Part shown: positions 57,058 to 61,712 of the stretch, piece after piece | How positions within the stretch are numbered: the first letter of the stretch is position 1 | Layout of the letters: each line of letters opens with the position of its first letter | NCBI GenBank assembly: GCA_913020495.1 | Contig: CAJWBJ010000007.1 | Coordinates: 1-61,712 of the forward strand | DNA length: 61,712 bases | Reading direction: 5' to 3' | Origin: an uncultured Oleiphilus sp. | Lineage (GTDB): Bacteria; Pseudomonadota; Gammaproteobacteria; Pseudomonadales; Oleiphilaceae | Made by a program: the position numbers and the translations under genes | The notes under the pieces: model-generated | Told to the model about the DNA's origin: nothing | Database searches by the model: none | The model's input: the letters and a program-made list of their open reading frames with translations, nothing else

Positions 57058-58197
57058 TTAAGCTAAATAGATGCCACCAAGGATTTTGCTACAATGTGCG
57101 CCGGTAACATTTTGGATGTTGCCGGGCAGTCTGCGTAATGTTTGTTTTGCAAGCCAGGCAAAGGCAGCAGCCTCAACAAGTTGAGCGTCAATTCCTAATG
57201 AGCAGGTAGTTGAAATTTTATTTTTTGGCAGTAATGAGTCAATGCGTTCTCTTAAAAAGGTATTTCTTACGCCTCCACCACAAAGAAACACATCGCATGA
57301 CATATTTTTTGTTTCATGATTTATTGTGTTAGCTAAAACCTGCGCCGTAAATTCAGCTAGGGTTCTTTGGACATCCTCGTCTTTAGGCTGGCCTTCAATG
57401 TAGTTATTTAGCCAAGCTAAGTTAAAATATTCTCTTCCTGAGCTTTTTGGAGGCGGTCTTTTGATAAATATATCGGCAAGTAAGTGCTTAAGGAGTGAGG
57501 GGATGACTTGTCCGCTTCTGGCCCAGCAACCATTAATATCAAAAGGTTCATTTTTATGACGGAGAATCCATTGGTCCATTAATGTATTACCGGGACCAAT
57601 GTCGTAGCCTATAACTTCTTCCTCTTTTTTCAGGGCGGTGTTTTGGGGGGCGATACTGCTTGAATTAAGTATTGTGATATTAGCGATACCGCCAATATTG
57701 ATAATTGCCCGAAACCCTTTTTCAGGTTTAAAAACCGAGTGATGGAATGCTGGTACTAAAGGCGCGCCTTGTCCATTTGCGGCAATGTCTGCCATGCGGA
57801 AATCTGCAACAGTTGTAATACCTGTATTATGAGCGAGAATGCTCGGGTTACCTATTTGCAGTGAAAAAGGTTTAGGGAGGTCGGGGTGGTGGCGGATAGT
57901 TTGTCCATGGCTGCCAATTGCAGTAATGTCCTGAGGCAATAGTGTTTCGTTTTTTAGCAGTGTGTTAACAGTTCTTGCTATTAGCTCAGCAAAGAGTACA
58001 TCAAGTTGTCCGCATCGTTCTATTTCATTTTCCCCAGGGCTGCAAAGCGATGATAACTGGTTTTGTAAACCTTTGGGGATTGGGTTGCTATGATGAGCAA
58101 GTGTCTTAAAAGTATTGTTTGCTATCGATACTAGGACTGCGTCGATAGCATCCATACTGGTGCCAGACATCACGCCAACATACAGTTCTTTTTTCAT
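57058..58197 (-). CDS. anmK: 1,6-anhydro-N-acetylmuramic acid kinase
   Basis: 379 residues. It phosphorylates and opens anhydro-MurNAc released from the wall, in peptidoglycan recycling. Marks: GVMSGTSMDAIDAVL at the start, GSHGQTIRHHP near 93, RMADIAANGQGAPLVPAFH near 133, NIGGIANIT near 167, and YDIGPGNTLMDQW near 198. Its ATG overlaps the stop of the M23 peptidase gene by 4 bases, so a wall hydrolase and a recycling enzyme are translationally coupled. The anmK-M23-tyrS-rRNA order matches Pseudomonas. Confidence 0.96.
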   Translation of the reverse strand: MKKELYVGVMSGTSMDAIDAVLVSIANNTFKTLAHHSNPIPKGLQNQLSSLCSPGENEIERCGQLDVLFAELIARTVNTLLKNETLLPQDITAIGSHGQTIRHHPDLPKPFSLQIGNPSILAHNTGITTVADFRMADIAANGQGAPLVPAFHHSVFKPEKGFRAIINIGGIANITILNSSSIAPQNTALKKEEEVIGYDIGPGNTLMDQWILRHKNEPFDINGCWARSGQVIPSLLKHLLADIFIKRPPPKSSGREYFNLAWLNNYIEGQPKDEDVQRTLAEFTAQVLANTINHETKNMSCDVFLCGGGVRNTFLRERIDSLLPKNKISTTCSLGIDAQLVEAAAFAWLAKQTLRRLPGNIQNVTGAHCSKILGGIYLA

Positions 58198-59549
58198 AGC
58201 TTCTGATTAGCGGCAAGTTGATAACTTTTACTAAAGGTGGATAGTTGTGCTAAATATAAATGTGTTTGTAACTTAAAGTCAGCCAATTGCTTTTTAGGTA
58301 TGGGCTTTGCGTGTGGGAGTTTTACTTTGAGCGAGTTTTTATGAACTCCGTTGACTCGAAATTCGTAATGTAAGTGAGGGCCAGAGGCGAGGCCGGTACT
58401 GCCTATGTATCCAATGATCTGACCTTGTTTTATTCGTTTTCCTGTTCGTACGCCTCTGGCATATTTGCTCATGTGTGCATATAGCGTCGTAAACTTTTGG
58501 CCATGCTGAATGATGACAGCTTTTCCGTAACCACCTTTCCTGCCTACGTGAATGACCTTTCCGTCACCAGTTGCTTTGATAGGGGTGCCACGGGAAGCTG
58601 CGTAATCAGTGCCTTTATGTGCTCTTATTTTATGAAGTACAGGGTGTTTGCGTCTCAAATTGAAGTGAGATGAAATGCGAGCGAAATCAACTGGAGTTCG
58701 AATAAAGGCTTTGCGCATACTGTTGCCTTTAGGTGTGAAGTAATTACTTGTACCGTCTTTAGCTCTATATAGCACGGCTTCTAACTCTCGGTCTTGATTA
58801 GAGAACTTTGCTGCCAGAATTTTACCATTTTTGTACTTTTCGCCATCTAAGTAGAGCTCCTCATAAATTAGATTGAATTTATCTCCACTTCTAATATCGA
58901 GGATGAAGTCGATGTCCCAGCCAAATATGTTGGCAAGTTCCATAATTTGTTTTTGAGAAAGGCCTGCTGATTGTCCGGCAAGAAAAAGTGAGCTGGTAAT
59001 TTCACCTTCGCTGTAAGCGATTTGAATTTCAGGCTTTCGTGTCACTTTCTTGCTTTTAAATGAGCCGTTCTTTGTCTTTGTGTAAACAATAGACTCTAAA
59101 GGGGATCGAGTTAGTTTGACTTTGGTGAGCTCGTCATTTGTATTTTCTAAAAAAGAAATTTGTTCGCCGGGAAATATTTGAGAAAGTGACTTGTTCTGTT
59201 TTTTGTTGCCAAGAACTGAATACATGACTTTGTCATTAAGTCCCGCCAGAGCAAAAATAGTGGATAAAGAGTGGCCATTCTTGACTGTTATAGTTTGCCA
59301 GTTTTCAGTTAATTTGGGTATGGCATTGTTGCTAGCTGCTTGGTTGGTTAGATTAGAGGGAAGAGGTTTAGCTATTTGGTTTGATTTTATTTCATCTAAT
59401 AGTGAAGGTTGTTGGCTGTTGAGCTCAATAGGAATGCTTGTTCGAGTTGCATTAACATTGCCGCTTGGGCTAAGTATGAGAATAAATGTAATAGCAATGC
59501 CAACAGCGCTAGCTGCTAAAATATGTGATTTAGGAAATGGGTGAATCAA
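58194..59549 (-). CDS. M23 metallopeptidase (MepM/YebA-like murein endopeptidase)
   Basis: 451 residues. An N-terminal helix (about 10-26, AVGIAITFILILSP) anchors or exports it. A LysM/OapA-like region (WQTITVKNGHSLSTIFALAGL near 85) and a second binding region precede the M23 domain at about 290-400. Zinc ligands are complete: HKGTDYA near 312, and the final HLHYEF near 393 gives the HxH motif, with AHMSK between. It therefore looks catalytic, probably cutting peptide cross-links to allow wall growth. It contrasts with the inactive NlpD in this window. First gene of a two-gene operon with anmK. Confidence 0.9.
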   Translation of the reverse strand: MIHPFPKSHILAASAVGIAITFILILSPSGNVNATRTSIPIELNSQQPSLLDEIKSNQIAKPLPSNLTNQAASNNAIPKLTENWQTITVKNGHSLSTIFALAGLNDKVMYSVLGNKKQNKSLSQIFPGEQISFLENTNDELTKVKLTRSPLESIVYTKTKNGSFKSKKVTRKPEIQIAYSEGEITSSLFLAGQSAGLSQKQIMELANIFGWDIDFILDIRSGDKFNLIYEELYLDGEKYKNGKILAAKFSNQDRELEAVLYRAKDGTSNYFTPKGNSMRKAFIRTPVDFARISSHFNLRRKHPVLHKIRAHKGTDYAASRGTPIKATGDGKVIHVGRKGGYGKAVIIQHGQKFTTLYAHMSKYARGVRTGKRIKQGQIIGYIGSTGLASGPHLHYEFRVNGVHKNSLKVKLPHAKPIPKKQLADFKLQTHLYLAQLSTFSKSYQLAANQKL

Positions 59550-59650
59550 CTGCCGACCTTTAAATTAAAATATGAATGTAAAATAATGTGAATACCGTGA
59601 AGTATAGAGGCAGAAATCAATCCTAGCAAAGTGATTGTGTCGTTAGATGG

Positions 59651-59678
59651 CCTACATCACAACTAAAGCTGTTATAAT
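59651..59678 (+). promoter_or_regulatory. Probable extended -10 promoter for tyrS
   Basis: TG-T-TATAAT at 59670-59678 is a perfect -10 with an extended TGn. The -35 position, CCTACA at 59651-59656 with a 16-base spacer, is poor, which is normal for extended -10 promoters. The predicted transcript has a leader of about 84 bases. Confidence 0.5.
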
Positions 59679-59768
59679 TACAAATTTCCACTCAGAGTTA
59701 CAGCTTGGTAACGAGTAGTGTTGTTTTGTTTCAAGAATTTAGCTTATTAAAGAAGGTTGATATATACG

Positions 59769-60968
59769 ATGGCATCAGTTCAAGAGTCGCTGGCAATTAT
59801 AAAGCGAGGCGCAGAAGAAGTAATAGTCGAAGAGGATTTGATTAAAAAGCTTGAGTCCGGGCGAAAGTTGCGCGTAAAAGCGGGTTTTGATCCTACTGCT
59901 CCTGATTTGCATCTTGGGCATACTGTTCTACTTAATAAGTTGAAGCAGTTTCAGGATCTTGGTCACGAAATATTGTTCTTGATTGGTGACTTTACTGGGA
60001 TGATTGGTGATCCGACTGGGAAAAGTGCGACGCGGCCGGCGCTGACGAAAGAGCAGGTTGCTCTAAATGCACTTTCATATAAAGAGCAAGTGTTTAAGAT
60101 TCTAGATCCTCAGTTAACAACGGTTGTATTTAACTCTCAGTGGATGGATAAATTGTCTGCTTCGGATATGATAAAGCTTGCGGGTCAGTATACTGTTGCA
60201 AGAATGCTAGAGCGTGATGACTTTAATAAACGTTTTAAAGGGGAGCAGTCTATTGCGATTCATGAATTTTTGTACCCTTTGGTTCAAGGTTATGATTCTG
60301 TCGCGTTGCAGGCTGATATTGAATTAGGTGGAACTGATCAAAAATTCAACTTGTTAATGGGGCGTACACTTCAAAAAGCTGCAGGCATGGAGCCGCAAAC
60401 TATTTTGACTATGCCTTTGTTGGAAGGTTTGGATGGTGTGCAGAAGATGTCGAAGTCGCTTAACAACTATGTAGGTGTAAATGATGCGCCAGGTGAGATG
60501 TATACAAAGTTGTTGTCGATGCCTGATGGCATGATTTGGCGTTATTATGAGTTGTTGAGTTTTAAAACGATCGCTGAAATAGAAGTTTTGAGGCTTGAGG
60601 TTCAGAATGGTCGCAACCCTCAAGAAGTTAAGGATATGTTTGCTCGTGAGATGGTTGAAAGGTTTCATGGGGTGGATGCTGCGATAAATGCACATAAGTC
60701 TGCAGGAAATCGTGTGGGTTTAGGTGATATTCCTGAAAATGTGCCTGATGTCGAGGTGAACGCTGAGGGGTTAGAGGAGTTACTTATTTCAGAAGTGCTT
60801 AAAAGGGCTCGGTTGGTGCAAAATGGAAAAGCGGCAAAAGATGTGTTGGGGCGTGGCGCTGTGTATGTGAATGGTGAAAAGGTGGATGCTAATCTGAAGG
60901 TGACAGTCAGGCAGCGGGTTGTTATACAGGCGGGTAAAAAGAAGATAGCGCGAATAACTTTTAAATAA
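59769..60968 (+). CDS. tyrS: Tyrosyl-tRNA synthetase, TyrZ type
   Basis: 399 residues from ATG 59769; a TTG reading from 59757 adds four residues. It charges tRNA-Tyr. The class I motif HIGH appears as HLGH in [12 protein letters not shown] near 50, and KMSKS is exact near 230. Tyrosine-site residues lie in [28 protein letters not shown] (about 165-195). A C-terminal S4-like RNA-binding domain (about 335-399) ends [19 protein letters not shown]. Length and position before the rRNA operon match P. aeruginosa tyrZ. No T-box or other leader is seen. Confidence 0.96.
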   Translation: MASVQESLAIIKRGAEEVIVEEDLIKKLESGRKLRVKAGFDPTAPDLHLGHTVLLNKLKQFQDLGHEILFLIGDFTGMIGDPTGKSATRPALTKEQVALNALSYKEQVFKILDPQLTTVVFNSQWMDKLSASDMIKLAGQYTVARMLERDDFNKRFKGEQSIAIHEFLYPLVQGYDSVALQADIELGGTDQKFNLLMGRTLQKAAGMEPQTILTMPLLEGLDGVQKMSKSLNNYVGVNDAPGEMYTKLLSMPDGMIWRYYELLSFKTIAEIEVLRLEVQNGRNPQEVKDMFAREMVERFHGVDAAINAHKSAGNRVGLGDIPENVPDVEVNAEGLEELLISEVLKRARLVQNGKAAKDVLGRGAVYVNGEKVDANLKVTVRQRVVIQAGKKKIARITFK

Positions 60969-60981
60969 ATTAAATAAACTG

Positions 60982-61009
60982 TTGACCTGAAAGTCCGCAT
61001 CTATATAAT
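60982..61009 (+). promoter_or_regulatory. rRNA promoter P1
   Basis: TTGACC at 60982-60987 and TATAAT at 61004-61009 with a 16-base spacer, followed by a GC-rich discriminator (GCGCACC), the hallmark of growth-rate-controlled stable RNA promoters. AT-rich DNA just upstream could be an UP element. Confidence 0.85.
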
Positions 61010-61176
61010 GCGCACCTCCTCAAGCAGTAAGCGTTTCAAAGCTTCTGTTTAGGGAAAAGAATTTTGGTTTGAATTAAGTGTAAGAGCTTGATTTAGCCCA
61101 GTGACAATCAAAAGTGAAGCGAGTGTTGATGAAGAGTTTCTTTTAGAAAAACTTCAAAAACAAGCTGAAAAAAAGG

Positions 61177-61204
61177 TTGACACGAAACGGAGGCGCTGTA
61201 GAAT
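61177..61204 (+). promoter_or_regulatory. rRNA promoter P2
   Basis: TTGACA at 61177-61182 and TAGAAT at 61199-61204 with a 16-base spacer and discriminator ACGCGCC. A-rich tracts at 61145-61174 form a probable UP element. The start point would be near 61211. Confidence 0.85.
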
Positions 61205-61211
61205 ACGCGCC

Positions 61212-61272
61212 TCGCTTGAGGGAACTCAGGCACGCTCTTTAACAATTAACCAAGCAATTCGTGTGGGCGCTG
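61212..61272 (+). promoter_or_regulatory. rRNA antitermination region (boxB, boxA, boxC)
   Basis: A small hairpin CTTGAG-GGAA-CTCAGG (about 61214-61229, boxB-like), then boxA GCTCTTTAACAA at 61234-61245, then a boxC-like GTGTGGGCGCT at 61261-61271. These direct the Nus-factor antitermination complex on rRNA transcripts. Confidence 0.85.
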
Positions 61273-61412
61273 GCCGATATGGTTTCACGAGAAGTATCTA
61301 GTTTACTAGGTCTTCAAAGGAAATAAATCGAGTCAATGTCTGCACAAAGAAATTTGAACAGTAATGTTGATTTGAGAAGAAATTAATTCATCTTCGGATG
61401 AATGAGAAGATT

Positions 61413-61712
61413 AAACTGAAGAGTTTGATCATGGCTCAGATTGAACGCTGGCGGTAGGCTTAACACATGCAAGTCGAGCGGTAACAGAGATAGCTTGCTA
61501 TCTGCTGACGAGCGGCGGACGGGTGAGTAACGCGTAGGAAACTGCCTAGTAGTGGGGGATAGCCCAGAGAAATTTGGATTAATACCGCATACGCCCTACG
61601 GGGGAAAGGGGGCTTCGGCTCTCGCTATTAGATGTGCCTGCGTGAGATTAGCTAGTTGGTGAGGTAATGGCTCACCAAGGCGACGATCTCTAGCTGGTCT
61701 GAGAGGATGATC
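61413..61712 (+). rRNA. rrs: 16S ribosomal RNA, 5' part (cut by window end)
   Basis: The mature 5' end is placed at AAACTGAAGAG by comparison with E. coli (AAATTGAAGAG), followed by the universal GTTTGATCATGGCTCAG primer site. About the first 300 bases are present, including variable regions V1 (GATAGCTTGCTATC hairpin) and V2. The V2 text TAATACCGCATACGCCCTACGGG is gammaproteobacterial. The gene runs off the right edge of the window. Confidence 0.97.

Larger units (their letters stand above)
60969..61412 (+). other. rRNA operon control region and 16S leader
   Basis: 444 bases without a protein gene between tyrS and the 16S gene. An AT-rich UP-like stretch (60961-60981), two tandem promoters, an antitermination box set and a leader that would pair for RNase III processing (around 61375-61410) fill it. 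A 66-codon open frame at 61101-61301 lies across promoter P2 and the boxes and is not a gene. Confidence 0.8.

Noticed and set aside
61101..61301. A 66-codon open frame before the 16S gene
   Set aside because: It spans rRNA promoter P2, boxA and boxC and has no ribosome site. It is a chance frame in a control region.

Overview
The window looks like a chromosomal segment of a marine-type gammaproteobacterium allied to Pseudomonadales/Oceanospirillales. The evidence is gene order: pyrG-kdsA-eno-ftsB-ispD/F-truD-surE-pcm-nlpD-rpoS, coaBC-dut-algC-argB, argE-argA, crp/vfr beside an OsmC gene and speD, and anmK-M23 peptidase-tyrS-16S rRNA all match my memory of Pseudomonas. The DNA is clearly more AT-rich than Pseudomonas (by eye near 40% G+C, not computed). 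The partial 16S gene at the right end is gammaproteobacterial, but I cannot name the genus without a database. I saw no prophage, insertion sequence, CRISPR array or tRNA.

Layout. 1-6 kb: two divergent nitrate/nitrite transporters around a control region with a consensus FNR/ANR box, then a PP2C phosphatase-Ser/Thr kinase fusion and a voltage-gated-type K+ channel. 6-11 kb: a three-gene ABC importer of the COG2984/4120/1101 type and an orphan CqsS-like histidine kinase. 11-15.7 kb: a lutABC lactate-oxidation operon led by a PhnD-like binding protein, with an unrecognised hydrolase divergent from it. 15.7-27.7 kb: housekeeping run from ppiC and pyrG to rpoS, including a fused ispDF and a DUF368 polyprenyl-phosphate transporter candidate between pcm and nlpD. 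27.8-34.5 kb: nth, a cold-shock gene, coaBC, dut, a membrane-anchored algC and argB. 34.6-44.2 kb: a diguanylate cyclase, an envelope protein of unknown function, argE, argA, a PilZ-DUF1631-GGDEF-EAL protein with degenerate catalytic motifs, and a CheX-like protein. 44.2-51.6 kb: speD, osmC, crp/vfr, a small exported protein, aceE and aceF. 51.8-59.6 kb: a PilZ/acyltransferase-like fusion, a second cold-shock gene, cytochrome c5, deaD, a PadR regulator, anmK and an M23 peptidase. 59.7-61.7 kb: tyrS and the start of an rRNA operon with tandem promoters and antitermination boxes.

How the genes work together. Several loci suggest life across changing oxygen and energy supply: FNR-controlled nitrate uptake, lactate oxidation, pyruvate dehydrogenase, cytochrome c5, and the global regulators RpoS and CRP. 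A second theme is cyclic-di-GMP: one probable synthase (variant GGEQF motif), one multidomain protein with likely dead catalytic domains, and one protein that joins a consensus PilZ domain to a GNAT/FeeM-like acyltransferase domain. The last is my best candidate for an undescribed activity. Most of the window is otherwise ordinary, vertically inherited core chromosome.
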